Origin: Fusobacterium mortiferum ATCC 9817
GTDB lineage: Bacteria; Fusobacteriota; Fusobacteriia; Fusobacteriales; Fusobacteriaceae
Reading direction: 5' to 3'
NCBI RefSeq assembly: GCF_000158195.2
Contig: NZ_GL987988.1
Span: 780,215 to 844,214 of the forward strand
DNA: 64,000 bases
The notes beneath the pieces were generated by a model. That model worked only from the letters and a program-made list of their open reading frames with translations, did no database searches and was not told where the DNA came from. Position 1 is the stretch's first letter. Each line of letters begins with the position of its first letter. Positions 14,206 through 23,488 of the stretch are shown one piece after another. Position numbers and translations under genes: made by a program.

Positions 14206-17200
14206 TTATTTTTTATAAAAACTTTTAGGATTTGAGATATATAGTCCACATACACTACTAAGAGGCAACATTGCATAACTAGAAGTAAGTTTTATATCTA
14301 ATTTATCCTCATCTAAAATTTTTAGAACTGTTTCTTTTAATTGATGATTGGGAAGAGATGGATAACCGATAGCAGGTCTGATATTTATTTTCCAAATATT
14401 TTTTGAAACAAAATCTTCTAAATATTCAGCTCCAGCTTCAACAATTCTATTATTTAATAACTCTTCTAATATTTTTAAATACTCTTTTTCTTTAAAAATC
14501 TCACTTTTATAAGAGAGAGCAAAAGCTCCAATATAATCATCATTGTTGATAAATTTATAGATAAAATCCTCTTTAGTAGAAATTATATTATCTTCAATAA
14601 TAAGTTTTCCATCAATTTTTTTACTAGAAAAAATTCCATAGCTTCCTCTAACTTTTAAATTATTTTCTTTCATCTTATTGAAGATAAAACTTAAATCCTC
14701 TTTTATTTTTAATTCTTCATTACTATTTTTAACTTTCAGAGTGTGTAACAGTATATCTAAATTTATGTATTTTTCTATATCTTCTAAAGAGATTTCTAAA
14801 TATTTTTTTCCAATCTCTTTTGGAATTATAACTGGAGATAAAATCTCTTGAGTGTCTTCAATATTTTCTTTTTTATTTTTTTCATATAGTTTTCTTAAAG
14901 TTTTAAAGTTTTGTAATTTTTCACTTAAAAACTCTTCTCTTTCATCAGAACAAAGTTTATTAATTGATTGTAAGGTATCTAAAGCTTCTGATACATGTAA
15001 AACTTTTCCACTGTATAGAGGTTCTAATCTTAGAGCTGTATGGAGAGGAGAGGTAGTAGCACCAGCTATAAGTATAAGAGTTTTCATACTGTTTTCTTGA
15101 AAATATTTTAAGACTTTTTCCATCTCTTTTAAAGATGGAGTAATAAGCCCACTTAAAGTGATTATATCTACATTTTGTTCTTTAGCAGTTGAAAGTATAG
15201 TTTCCTTAGGAACCATAACACCTAAATCTATTATTTCATAGCCATTGCACTTAAGAACTGTTCCTACAATATTTTTCCCAATATCATGCACATCTCCCTC
15301 AACAGTTGCCATTAAGATTTTTCCTTTAGCTTTAACTTTCTCATCACTTTTTAAATGAGGGGTAATTATATTTACAGCTTTATTCATTGTTTCTGATGAA
15401 CGAATAAGCTGAGGAAGGTAAACCTCTCCCTTCTCAAAAAGTACTCCTAATTTTTTCATACCTTCCATTAAGATATTTTGGATAATATCTAGAGGAGAGT
15501 AAATTTTAAGAGCAGAGTTTATATCATTTATAAATTCAGGAGTTTCTCCAAATATTAGAGCATTCTCAATACACTGTTCTAAAGTGAGCTCCTCTTTTAT
15601 AACTACCTCTTTTTTTCTTTGGATATGTAGATTTAATATCTGTTCTAGGCTACTCTCTTCTCCAAATATTAAATCTCTCAAAATCTTCTTATCTTCTAAA
15701 GAGAGAATAGGTGGATTTTCATTTGGATTTAAGATGGCAAAATTTAATCCCCTATTTTTACCCTCTTCTAAAAAGATAGAGTGTAACCCTGCTCTTAAAT
15801 CATTATTTCCTCTAAAAGCAAAGGAAAGATTACTAAGCCCCCCAATGATACCTACACCTTTAAAATTTTTTCTAATCCATTCACAAGCTTTTAAGAAATT
15901 TAGACCATTATATCTATCACTTTCCATTCCTGTTCCAATAGTTAAGATATTTAAGTCAAATATAATATCTGAGTTGCTATACCCTATCTCTTTCAGAATA
16001 GAGTAAGCTCTACTGCATATCTCTATTTTTCTCTCGTAACTAACTCCTTGCCCTTTCTCATCAAAAGCCATAACTACCACAGAGGCTCCATATTTTTTTA
16101 TTACCTGAGCTTTTTTTCTAAACTCCTCTTCTCCCTCTTTTAAGCTAATAGAATTAACAATAGATTTTCCAGCTATATTTTTAAGCCCAGTTTCTATTAC
16201 TTCAAAATCTGAAGAGTCAATCATTATTGGAATTTTAGATACAAATCTATCATTTTGTATAACTATTAGAAAATTTTTCATCTCAATTTTAGATTCAAAT
16301 AATCCGTCGTCCATATTGATATCTATAACTTTTGCTCCATTTTCTATCTGTTTTTTAGCTATCTCTAAAGCTTTGATGTAATTTTTATCAGCTATTAGAT
16401 TTTTGAAAATTTTAGAACCAGCTACATTATTTTTCTCTCCAACATCAACAAATTTATCATTAAAATAAAGGATTTCATTTCCTGAAAGAAAACCCTCTAA
16501 TTTAAAATTTTCCTCAAATTTTCTTGGAGCTCTATTTTTAACTAAATTAGCTATACTTTTTATATGTTCAAAGGTAGTTCCACAGCACCCACCTAAGATA
16601 TTAACCTCTTGGTTATCCACTAACTCTTTTAAATAGTTAGCTGTGATATCTGGAGATTCAAGATACTCTCCATCTTCATTTGGAAGACCAGCATTTGGAT
16701 ATAGAGAGATAGGTTTTTTTGTAAATTTACCAAGCTTTTTAGTAAGAGGAATAAGTTCTTTAGCACCAAAAGAGCAGTTAAATCCATAGGAGATAATACT
16801 CTCTCTATCTAAGGCAACTATAAGGGATTCTATACTTTGCCCAGTAAAGATTTTTCCCTCTTTATTAACAGTGGCAGAAATCATAATAGGAAGATTTATA
16901 TTTTTTCTTTTCATTACCTCTTCAGCACTTATAACAGCACACTTAGCATTTAAACCATCAAATATAGTTTCAATAAGTAGTATATCTACTCCACCATCTA
17001 TCAATCCTTCAATTTGTTCACTGTATGCTTCCTTGAGATAATCAAATTCTAAATCTCTATCATAGGGATTTTTTCCACTAGGAATAGTAAGAGTTTTATT
17101 TGTAGGACCTATTGAACCAGCTATATAGATTTTTTTCTCACTAGTAGTGGTTACCTCTTTGGCAAGTTCGGCACTTCTTTTAGCTATCTCATATGCTCTC

Positions 17201-17451
17201 TCTGAAAACCCATACTCATTTAGAGAGATTTTATTACAGTTAAAAGAGTTTGTTTCAATAATATCAGCTCCAGCTTCAATATATTTTAAATGAATATCTT
17301 TTATTATATCAGGACGAGTGATATTTAAAATCTCGTTACAACCTTTTTTACCGAGATAATCATCAGAGTTTAAGTTATATTTTTGAATAGCAGTTCCCAT
17401 AGCTCCATCTAATACTAAAATTCTTTTCTGTAACTCTTTTTTAATATCCAT
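14206..17451 (-). CDS. metH: B12-dependent methionine synthase MetH
   Basis: About 1081 residues in MetH order. The homocysteine domain begins LDGAMGTAIQKYNL and holds zinc cysteines in NCSF and LGGCCGTTFEH. The pterin-binding domain includes AGSKIFKNLIADKNY and IDINMDDG. The cobalamin domain has the DVHDIGKNIV cofactor-His motif. A shortened activation domain holds RPAIGYPSLPNHQ and SYAMLPLSSV. It methylates homocysteine from 5-methyl-THF. It is somewhat shorter than the about 1200-residue E. coli enzyme, mainly at the C-terminus. Two starts are possible (17460, 17451); a GAGAG site favours 17451. It overlaps metF and lies under the same SAM riboswitch. Confidence 0.95.
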   Translation of the reverse strand: MDIKKELQKRILVLDGAMGTAIQKYNLNSDDYLGKKGCNEILNITRPDIIKDIHLKYIEAGADIIETNSFNCNKISLNEYGFSERAYEIAKRSAELAKEVTTTSEKKIYIAGSIGPTNKTLTIPSGKNPYDRDLEFDYLKEAYSEQIEGLIDGGVDILLIETIFDGLNAKCAVISAEEVMKRKNINLPIMISATVNKEGKIFTGQSIESLIVALDRESIISYGFNCSFGAKELIPLTKKLGKFTKKPISLYPNAGLPNEDGEYLESPDITANYLKELVDNQEVNILGGCCGTTFEHIKSIANLVKNRAPRKFEENFKLEGFLSGNEILYFNDKFVDVGEKNNVAGSKIFKNLIADKNYIKALEIAKKQIENGAKVIDINMDDGLFESKIEMKNFLIVIQNDRFVSKIPIMIDSSDFEVIETGLKNIAGKSIVNSISLKEGEEEFRKKAQVIKKYGASVVVMAFDEKGQGVSYERKIEICSRAYSILKEIGYSNSDIIFDLNILTIGTGMESDRYNGLNFLKACEWIRKNFKGVGIIGGLSNLSFAFRGNNDLRAGLHSIFLEEGKNRGLNFAILNPNENPPILSLEDKKILRDLIFGEESSLEQILNLHIQRKKEVVIKEELTLEQCIENALIFGETPEFINDINSALKIYSPLDIIQNILMEGMKKLGVLFEKGEVYLPQLIRSSETMNKAVNIITPHLKSDEKVKAKGKILMATVEGDVHDIGKNIVGTVLKCNGYEIIDLGVMVPKETILSTAKEQNVDIITLSGLITPSLKEMEKVLKYFQENSMKTLILIAGATTSPLHTALRLEPLYSGKVLHVSEALDTLQSINKLCSDEREEFLSEKLQNFKTLRKLYEKNKKENIEDTQEILSPVIIPKEIGKKYLEISLEDIEKYINLDILLHTLKVKNSNEELKIKEDLSFIFNKMKENNLKVRGSYGIFSSKKIDGKLIIEDNIISTKEDFIYKFINNDDYIGAFALSYKSEIFKEKEYLKILEELLNNRIVEAGAEYLEDFVSKNIWKINIRPAIGYPSLPNHQLKETVLKILDEDKLDIKLTSSYAMLPLSSVCGLYISNPKSFYKK

Positions 17452-18325
17452 AATTTTCATCTCTCTTTCTTAAAATATTTCCAATATTTTCCATTATTTT
17501 TTTAGAAGCTTCCACTCTGTTCATTGTGTATATGTGTATTCCTGCTATATCATCAGAGATAAGCTCTATTATCTGTTCCATAGCATAAGCAATTCCTGCT
17601 TCTCTCATAGCTATTGGATTATCTTCATATCTATCTAATATCCTTTTCAATTTTTCAGGGATACTACAACCACACATAGAGGTAATTCTTCTGATTTGTT
17701 TACCATTTGTTATGGGCATAACTCCTGCTATCAGTGGAGTTTTTATATTAAGCTTTCCCAATTTTTCTTTAAATTCATAAAACTTTTCATTTTCAAAAAA
17801 TATCTGTGAGATAAGGAAGTCAGTTCCACTATCTACTTTAGTCTTTAAATTGAATAGATCTAATAAATCATTTGTTTCTTGGTGACCTTCTGGATAAAAA
17901 GCTCCTCCAATAGAAAAATCTCCATATTCTTTAATGTATTTTATCAAATCATTAGCATGAGAAAACTCACCTATTTTATTTTCACACTCTTGTGGAATAT
18001 CTCCTCTTAAAGCCATAATATTTTCTATATTATTTTTATTTAAATCTTTCAATATCTCATCAATCTCTTTTTTTGTTGCTCCTATACAAGTCAAATGAGC
18101 AAGAGCTTCTATATTATTTATATTTTTTATTTTAGAAGCAATATCTACAGTGTTTCTTCTAGTACTTCCACCAGCTCCATAAGTAACACTCATAAAGTCT
18201 GGTTTTAAAAGAGAAAGCTCATCTATAACTTCATAAACTTTTTCAAGAGTATATATTTTGTTAGGTGGAAATACCTCAAAAGAGATAGTAGGTTGTTTCT
18301 GTTTAAATAGTTCTTTTATTTTCAT
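17441..18325 (-). CDS. metF: Methylenetetrahydrofolate reductase MetF
   Basis: About 294 residues with family blocks SFEVFPPN, FMSVTYGAGGSTR, ALRGDIP and the late YAMEQIIELI helix. MetF reduces 5,10-methylene-THF to 5-methyl-THF, the methyl donor used by MetH encoded next. The upstream in-frame TTG at 18337 is part of the GGAGG ribosome site; ATG 18325 is the start. The gene overlaps metH by about 11 nt, so the two enzymes of the methyl-transfer step are made from one coupled message. Confidence 0.95.
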   Translation of the reverse strand: MKIKELFKQKQPTISFEVFPPNKIYTLEKVYEVIDELSLLKPDFMSVTYGAGGSTRRNTVDIASKIKNINNIEALAHLTCIGATKKEIDEILKDLNKNNIENIMALRGDIPQECENKIGEFSHANDLIKYIKEYGDFSIGGAFYPEGHQETNDLLDLFNLKTKVDSGTDFLISQIFFENEKFYEFKEKLGKLNIKTPLIAGVMPITNGKQIRRITSMCGCSIPEKLKRILDRYEDNPIAMREAGIAYAMEQIIELISDDIAGIHIYTMNRVEASKKIMENIGNILRKRDENYGY

Positions 18326-18354
18326 ATTTTCCTCCAAGTGTTTTATAATAAAAA

Positions 18355-18385
18355 AACTTCCTTTATCTGATAGATAAAAGAAGTT
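18355..18385 (-). terminator. Riboswitch expression-platform terminator
   Basis: On the minus strand, AACTTC-TTTTATCT, loop ATC, AGATAAAG-GAAGTT followed by a run of T. The 5' arm contains ATCTATCA, complementary to TGATAGAT at the 3' side of the aptamer P1, giving a mutually exclusive antiterminator. Confidence 0.88.
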
Positions 18386-18403
18386 AAAAACTTTATACTA
18401 TTA

Positions 18404-18484
18404 CCATCTATCAGGAATTAGCACCACACCATAAGGTAGGTTGCTGAGATATCACAAGGCCTGTCCTTCAATCTCTCTCTATGG
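18404..18484 (-). ncRNA. SAM-I riboswitch (S box) upstream of metF-metH
   Basis: Minus-strand RNA with S-box core elements: AGAGAGATTGAAGGACAGGC, a following CTCAGCAACC, GGTGTGGTGCTAATTCC, closed by CCAT/ATGG ends. It lies between a consensus promoter and a terminator upstream of metF. SAM binding should stabilise P1, free the terminator and switch off metF-metH. The conserved sequence and the gene context agree. The aptamer, at about 81 nt, is compact. Confidence 0.92.
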
Positions 18485-18497
18485 ATTTATTTTGTCA

Positions 18498-18526
18498 ATT
18501 TTATCATAATAATATCTCTGTGTCAA
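18498..18526 (-). promoter_or_regulatory. Promoter of SAM riboswitch-metF-metH transcript
   Basis: Minus strand TTGACA-N17-TAAAAT placed just upstream of the aptamer. Confidence 0.85.
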
Positions 18527-18579
18527 CAATAACTTGATTGTCCTTCAAAAAAATGATTTAATAGTAGTGGGGGGATATA

Positions 18580-19890
18580 ATGAGTTTAAATAGAAAAGAG
18601 TTAGATATTCTTGAAGAGTTAAGTAGAGAAGAAAAATTGACATTGGGATATCTTTCTGAAAAATATGAAGTAAGTGAGAGAAATATAAGATATAGTATTG
18701 ATAACTTAAATTATTATTTAACAAAGTTTTCTTTTCAAGAGATAGGAATAAAAAAAGGGGAATTAAACTGGCGAAGTAGTAGAGAGAGGTTAGAGGAGTT
18801 TATACAAAGCATTGATATAGATAACTATATTTTCTCGAAAGAAGAGAGAGAAAATTATATTTTAATAAAGTATTTATTCAGTGAAAATACTACTATAACA
18901 GAGATAGAAAAATATCTAAAAGTAAGCCGTCCTACAATAAAAAAGGATATAATCTCTCTTAATGAGTACCTTAAAGAGTTTGAGTTAGAGTTTGTAAGAG
19001 AGGAAAATGGAATAAATATAAAGGGAAAAGAGAAGAAATTACGTCATCTCAAACTTTTAAAACTTTTAGAGTATTTGGATATAAAAGATAATAAAATAAT
19101 ATTCTTATCTAAGATATATCTTACAGAAAAAGAGGAGTTAGAAGTAATAAAAAAATATGTAGGAAAAATAGATACAACTCTTTTTTACAATTTGCTTTTT
19201 AAAATAGAGAAAGCTTTAAGTGTAAAATTTGATAAACAATTTGAAAAATTAATATATATCTATCTTATTCCTACAGTGGAGAGAATAGAGAAAAATTTTA
19301 TAATTAAAAAGAAAGATAATAGTGAATTTTTAAAAAATCTAACTGATTATAAAGTGATAAAAAATATTTTAAAGGAGATTATTCCAGAAGATTTAGAGTT
19401 TGAATTTCTACATCTCACAGAATATTTTATAAGTGGATATTACTCCGATGATTTTTCAGAAAATATTTCATTAGTAAAGGAGTTTGTTGAAAAATTTTCT
19501 GAAATTATATCACAATCTTTAAATTTTGAATTTTACAATAATTTAGAATATAGAGAGGAAATTTTAAAGTATCTTCTACCAGCAGTTTATAGAATAAAAA
19601 ATAATTTTTTCCTTATAAAAACTGAAAGAAAAGTAGAGATTAATAAAAATATTTATGAAAAAATAAGAGAAGCAGTTATAGTTTGCAATTCAATAATGAA
19701 AGAGCCCTTTAGAGAAGATGAGATAGAGTATCTTACAGAGATAAGTGAGAAATATATAAAAAGAGAGGAAGAAGGAAAAATTTCATTGGCTAAACTGATG
19801 GAACTTATTAAAAAAAATGCAGATATTTATGATGAGAAAAAATTAGAAGAAGAGATTATGAAAGCTTTTAAAAATAAGATAGAAAATTAA
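18580..19890 (+). CDS. BglG/MtlR-like transcriptional regulator, short form
   Basis: A 436-residue protein with two N-terminal winged-helix domains: roughly residues 5-60 (ILEELSREEKLTLGYLSEKYEVSERNIRYSIDNLN) and 90-150 (TTITEIEKYLKVSRPTIKKDIISLNEYL). A long helical region follows that may contain PRD-like modules. LicR/MtlR activators have this layout but add PTS EIIB and EIIA domains to reach about 640 residues; those are missing here. Upstream of malX-malY on the same strand, it probably controls them. The ribosome site is a G-run (GGGGGGAT) rather than AGGAGG. Confidence 0.75.
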   Translation: MSLNRKELDILEELSREEKLTLGYLSEKYEVSERNIRYSIDNLNYYLTKFSFQEIGIKKGELNWRSSRERLEEFIQSIDIDNYIFSKEERENYILIKYLFSENTTITEIEKYLKVSRPTIKKDIISLNEYLKEFELEFVREENGINIKGKEKKLRHLKLLKLLEYLDIKDNKIIFLSKIYLTEKEELEVIKKYVGKIDTTLFYNLLFKIEKALSVKFDKQFEKLIYIYLIPTVERIEKNFIIKKKDNSEFLKNLTDYKVIKNILKEIIPEDLEFEFLHLTEYFISGYYSDDFSENISLVKEFVEKFSEIISQSLNFEFYNNLEYREEILKYLLPAVYRIKNNFFLIKTERKVEINKNIYEKIREAVIVCNSIMKEPFREDEIEYLTEISEKYIKREEEGKISLAKLMELIKKNADIYDEKKLEEEIMKAFKNKIEN

Positions 19891-19907
19891 AAACCTCCTT
19901 AAATTTT

Positions 19908-19927
19908 ATTTCAAAAAATTTTGAAAT
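19908..19927 (+). terminator. Weak hairpin between regulator gene and malX
   Basis: A 9-bp inverted repeat ATTTCAAAA / TTTTGAAAT after the regulator stop. It lacks a clean T-run, so it may be a weak terminator or an operator. Confidence 0.4.
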
Positions 19928-19937
19928 ATATTTGATA

Positions 19938-19966
19938 TTAACAAAAAAATATCTTAAATATATAAT
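19938..19966 (+). promoter_or_regulatory. malX promoter with overlapping palindrome
   Basis: TTAACA-N17-TATAAT on the plus strand. An inverted repeat GATATT-N8-AATATC (19934-19953) covers the -35 box and could be the operator for the upstream regulator; that link is inference. Confidence 0.6.
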
Positions 19967-20000
19967 AAATGTATTAATATAATATAGGAGGTTCTCAAAT

Positions 20001-21533
20001 ATGAGTAAAAAAGTTGGTTTCTGGGAATTTTTTCAGGGATTAGGAAAAACATTTATGTTGCCAGTATCATTACTAGCAGCTTGTGGTATTATGTTGGGGA
20101 TAGGTAGTTCGTTTGCTAGTTCTGTAACAGCAGAGGTACTTCCATTTTTAAAGGTACCTGTAATAAAACTATTTTTTGAATTTATGTCTACTATTGGTTC
20201 TTTTGCTTTTTCAAATTTACCAATAATGTTTGCTATGGCTATCCCTCTTGGACTTGCAAGACAAGATAAGGGAGTTGCAGCTTTTTCTGGATATGTAGGA
20301 TTTGTAATGTCAAGTATGACAGCAAACTTTTTCTTAAAAGTTACTGGTACACTTGCTACTCCAGAGAATATGAAAGCAGCTGGACAAGCTATGGTATTTG
20401 GTATTCAAAGTGTTGATATTGGAGTTCTTGGCGGAGTAATAATAGGGGTTATAGTTTATAAAATTCATGATAAATTTTGTGAAATAAAACTTCCAGATGC
20501 TCTTGCTTTCTTTGGTGGAGCTAGATTTGTTCCTATTGCTACTGCTGTTATAGTTGGTATAGTAGGACTTGTAATTCCTCTAATTTGGCCTTTCTTTAAT
20601 GGAATTATTATAAAAATTGGAGAGCTTATAGGTAAAGCTGGAGTTTTTGGACCATTACTATTTGGAGCTGGAGAGGGAGTATTAAGACCATTTGGATTAC
20701 ACCATATCTTAGTTGCTATGATAAGATTTACTTCAGCTGGAGGAGAGGCTATTATTAATGGAGAGCCTGTATATGGAGCTTTAAATATTTTCTATAAAGA
20801 GTTTGCTAATGGTATTTTAGATCCTAATGTTACAAGATTTTTATCTCAAGGTAAGATGCCATCATATATGTTTGGTTTACCAGCAGTGGCGTTAGCTATC
20901 TATCATACAGCTAGACCAGAAAATAGAAAGAAAGTAAAAGGACTTCTTGCTTCTGGACTTGTAGCCTGTGTAATAGGAGGAATCACTGAGCCACTAGAAT
21001 TTATATTCCTTTTCCTATCTCCAGTATTATATCTATTCCACTGTATAATGGTTGGACTAGGATTTATGACAATGGGAATTTTAAAAGTTGCAATAGGTAA
21101 TACAGATGGTAACCTAATTGACTTTGTAGTATTTGGTATTTTACAAGGATTTAGAACAAAATGGTATTTAGTAATTCCTGGAGGAATAGTTTGGTTTACT
21201 ATATATTACTTTGTATTTAAATATGCTATTTTAAAATATGATTTAAAAACTCCTGGAAGAGAGTTAGTAACTAATGACTCTGATATAAAATTAGGTGGAT
21301 ATGATGCAGAGAAACTACTGAAAGCTCTAGGAGGAAAAGAAAATATAGTATCACTTGATAACTGTATTACAAGACTTAGATTAGTAGTTAATGATATGAG
21401 CGTTGTAAATGAAGATGAGATAAAAGCAACAGGGGCAATAGCTGTAGTAAAACTAGATGCTACAAACTTACAAGTAATAATTGGTCCACAAGTGCATGTT
21501 GTTAAAAATAAATTAGATAAATTGATGAAGTAG
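20001..21533 (+). CDS. malX: PTS EIICB sugar transporter, MalX/glucose family
   Basis: A 510-residue membrane protein. The EIIC part (about residues 1-400) has the glucose-family start GFWEFFQGLGKTFMLPVSLLAACGIMLGIG and the substrate motif GGITEPLEF. A C-terminal EIIB domain carries the phosphorylated Cys in LDNCITRLRLVV. It imports and phosphorylates a glucose- or maltose-type sugar, relying on ptsH/ptsI later in the window and an EIIA not seen here. AGGAGG precedes the ATG. It is followed within 12 nt by a MalY-type gene, the same pairing as E. coli malXY; the true substrate is unproven. Confidence 0.85.
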   Translation: MSKKVGFWEFFQGLGKTFMLPVSLLAACGIMLGIGSSFASSVTAEVLPFLKVPVIKLFFEFMSTIGSFAFSNLPIMFAMAIPLGLARQDKGVAAFSGYVGFVMSSMTANFFLKVTGTLATPENMKAAGQAMVFGIQSVDIGVLGGVIIGVIVYKIHDKFCEIKLPDALAFFGGARFVPIATAVIVGIVGLVIPLIWPFFNGIIIKIGELIGKAGVFGPLLFGAGEGVLRPFGLHHILVAMIRFTSAGGEAIINGEPVYGALNIFYKEFANGILDPNVTRFLSQGKMPSYMFGLPAVALAIYHTARPENRKKVKGLLASGLVACVIGGITEPLEFIFLFLSPVLYLFHCIMVGLGFMTMGILKVAIGNTDGNLIDFVVFGILQGFRTKWYLVIPGGIVWFTIYYFVFKYAILKYDLKTPGRELVTNDSDIKLGGYDAEKLLKALGGKENIVSLDNCITRLRLVVNDMSVVNEDEIKATGAIAVVKLDATNLQVIIGPQVHVVKNKLDKLMK

Positions 21534-21545
21534 TAGGTGAGGTAT

Positions 21546-22718
21546 ATGAATTTTGATACTGTCATTGATAGAAAAGGAACATACTGCACACAGTGGGATT
21601 ATGTAAAAGATAGATTTGGGAAAGATGGGCTTCTACCATTCACTATCTCTGATATGGATTTTCAAGCTCCAAAAGAGATAATAGAAGCACTAATAAAAAG
21701 GGTCAATCACGGGGTATTTGGGTATAGTAGATGGAATCATGAGGATTTCAAAAATTCAATAGAGTTTTGGTATAAATCAAGATTTAATTATCAAATAGAT
21801 AAAGAGTGGATATTATATGCACCTAGTGTAATTTATTCAGTAGCAAAATTTATAGAGATGAAATCAGGAAAGGGCGATGGGGTACTTATTTTTACCCCTG
21901 CCTATGATGGATTTTTTAAAGTGATAGGAGATAACGATAGAAAAATTATCTCTTCTCCTCTAATAAAAAATGGAAATAATTATGAGGTAGATTTTGAAGA
22001 TTTTGAAAAGAAATGTAAAGAAGCAAAAATCTTTTTAATGTGTAGTCCTCATAATCCAGTGGGAAAAGTATGGAGTAGAGAGGAATTAAAAAAAATTATA
22101 TCTATTTGTAAAAAATATAATATTTTTATAATCTCTGATGAGATACATATGGATATAGTATATAAAGGAAAACATACTCCTATTCTTGAGGTAGCTGGAG
22201 ATTATATAGAAAGTATAGCTATCTGTACAGCAGCTTCTAAAACATTTAATATTCCAGCATTAGGTGGAGCATATATACTATGTACTACAAATTTAGATAG
22301 AGATGAGTATTTAAGAATATTAAAAAATAAAGAAGCTCTATCATCTCCAAGTATATTAGGAGTAATAGCTACTATTGTGGCTTATAATCAGTGTGGATAT
22401 TGGGTAGATGGACTTTTAAAATATACAAAAGAAAATATAGAATATGTAAGGGAATATTTAAAAGAAAATATTCCTGAATTAACTTGTGATATTTCTGATG
22501 GATGTTATTTTGCTTGGATAGATTTTTCAAAATTAAATATATCTAGTGAAAGTTTTCAAAAAGCTCTAATAGATATAGGAAAAGTAGCAATTATGCCAGG
22601 AGTTACCTATGGAGAAGAGGGAAAAAATTACCTTCGTTTAAATATAGGATGTCCAAGGGAAAAAGTAAAGGATGGATTATCGAGATTAAAGTTAGCAGTA
22701 GAAAGTTTTAAAAAATAA
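21546..22718 (+). CDS. malY: PLP-dependent C-S lyase / MalY-PatB aminotransferase
   Basis: About 390 residues of fold-type I PLP enzyme: start FDTVIDRKGTYCTQWDYVKDRFG, LPFTISDMDFQAP, CSPHNPVGKVWSREEL, DEIHMDIVY and the PLP Lys in AASKTFNIPALGGAY. MalY/PatB enzymes cleave cystathionine or cysteine to pyruvate, ammonia and thiol; E. coli MalY also represses the maltose regulator. ATG 21546 is favoured over an in-frame GTG nine bases upstream. In Fusobacterium such lyases are a recognised source of hydrogen sulfide; substrate here is inferred. Confidence 0.85.
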   Translation: MNFDTVIDRKGTYCTQWDYVKDRFGKDGLLPFTISDMDFQAPKEIIEALIKRVNHGVFGYSRWNHEDFKNSIEFWYKSRFNYQIDKEWILYAPSVIYSVAKFIEMKSGKGDGVLIFTPAYDGFFKVIGDNDRKIISSPLIKNGNNYEVDFEDFEKKCKEAKIFLMCSPHNPVGKVWSREELKKIISICKKYNIFIISDEIHMDIVYKGKHTPILEVAGDYIESIAICTAASKTFNIPALGGAYILCTTNLDRDEYLRILKNKEALSSPSILGVIATIVAYNQCGYWVDGLLKYTKENIEYVREYLKENIPELTCDISDGCYFAWIDFSKLNISSESFQKALIDIGKVAIMPGVTYGEEGKNYLRLNIGCPREKVKDGLSRLKLAVESFKK

Positions 22719-22810
22719 TTATTTTTCCTCTTTATTTATTTCCTTTTATAGAGTATACTTGTATTAGACAGATAGTTTATTCAATATCATTGACAGAGGG
22801 GGAGTTAACA

Positions 22811-23362
22811 ATGACTAATCAGTACAATAAAGATGGTAAAAAAGAGGGGCTATGGGTAAAAACTTATGATAATGGTGCAATACAAGAAGAAAAAAACTAT
22901 GTTAATGGTGTAAGAGAGGGAGAATATAAATCTTACTATATGAATGGACAGATAGAAACTAGAAAATTCTATAAAAATGGAAATATTGATGGAGTATATG
23001 AAACATTTTATAGTGATGGTAAATTAAGTTCAGTTCGTCATCTTGTAGATGGAGAGGCTAAAGGACTTTGTGAGGAATATTATCCAAATGGAAAAATAAA
23101 AAGGACAGCTTTTTATGAAACTACTTCTACTACAAGTAAAAATTTAAAATATTATCCAAATGGACAGTTAAAGCTTAGTGTAAATTTAAAAAATGGAGCT
23201 ATGTTTGGATTATATAAAGAGTACTATTCAAATGGAACTCTTCATATAGAGTGCCACTATACAGATCATGGGAAATTACATGGAAGATATAGAGAGTTTG
23301 ATGCAGCTGGAAATTTATTAAAAGATTGTACTTATATCGATGGTGTTGAACAAATTAAATAA
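22811..23362 (+). CDS. MORN-repeat (YwqK-like) protein
   Basis: About 183 residues composed of repeated 20-24-residue units of the type YYxNGxIKxxxxYKNGxxxGxYxEYYxNG, i.e. MORN_2 repeats. No signal peptide is visible. Such proteins are often auto-annotated as 'YwqK antitoxin', but the repeats alone indicate only a beta-hairpin scaffold, and no toxin partner is adjacent. The frame could extend to a TTG at 22790, but AGAGGGGGAG (22795-22804) fits ATG 22811. It stands alone, with a TATACT -10-like box at 22754. Confidence 0.75.
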   Translation: MTNQYNKDGKKEGLWVKTYDNGAIQEEKNYVNGVREGEYKSYYMNGQIETRKFYKNGNIDGVYETFYSDGKLSSVRHLVDGEAKGLCEEYYPNGKIKRTAFYETTSTTSKNLKYYPNGQLKLSVNLKNGAMFGLYKEYYSNGTLHIECHYTDHGKLHGRYREFDAAGNLLKDCTYIDGVEQIK

Positions 23363-23407
23363 TTTTAAATAAAATAAATATTTATGATATAAAAAATAAT
23401 TAAGTAG

Positions 23408-23463
23408 AAAAAGGAAAAGTTTTATTTTAAATATATTTAAAAATTAAAAAACTTTTCCTTTTA
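23408..23463. terminator. Bidirectional terminator between MORN gene and mocR gene
   Basis: A 15-bp stem AAAAGGAAAAGTTTT / AAAACTTTTCCTTTT with a 24-nt AT-rich loop, between converging genes. Confidence 0.75.
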
Positions 23464-23488
23464 TTTTAAAAAAATATAAAAGATAAAT

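Noticed and set aside
22811-23362. Antitoxin of a toxin-antitoxin pair (YwqK label)
   Set aside because: Only MORN-type repeats are visible and no candidate toxin gene is adjacent; the label would rest on automated naming alone.
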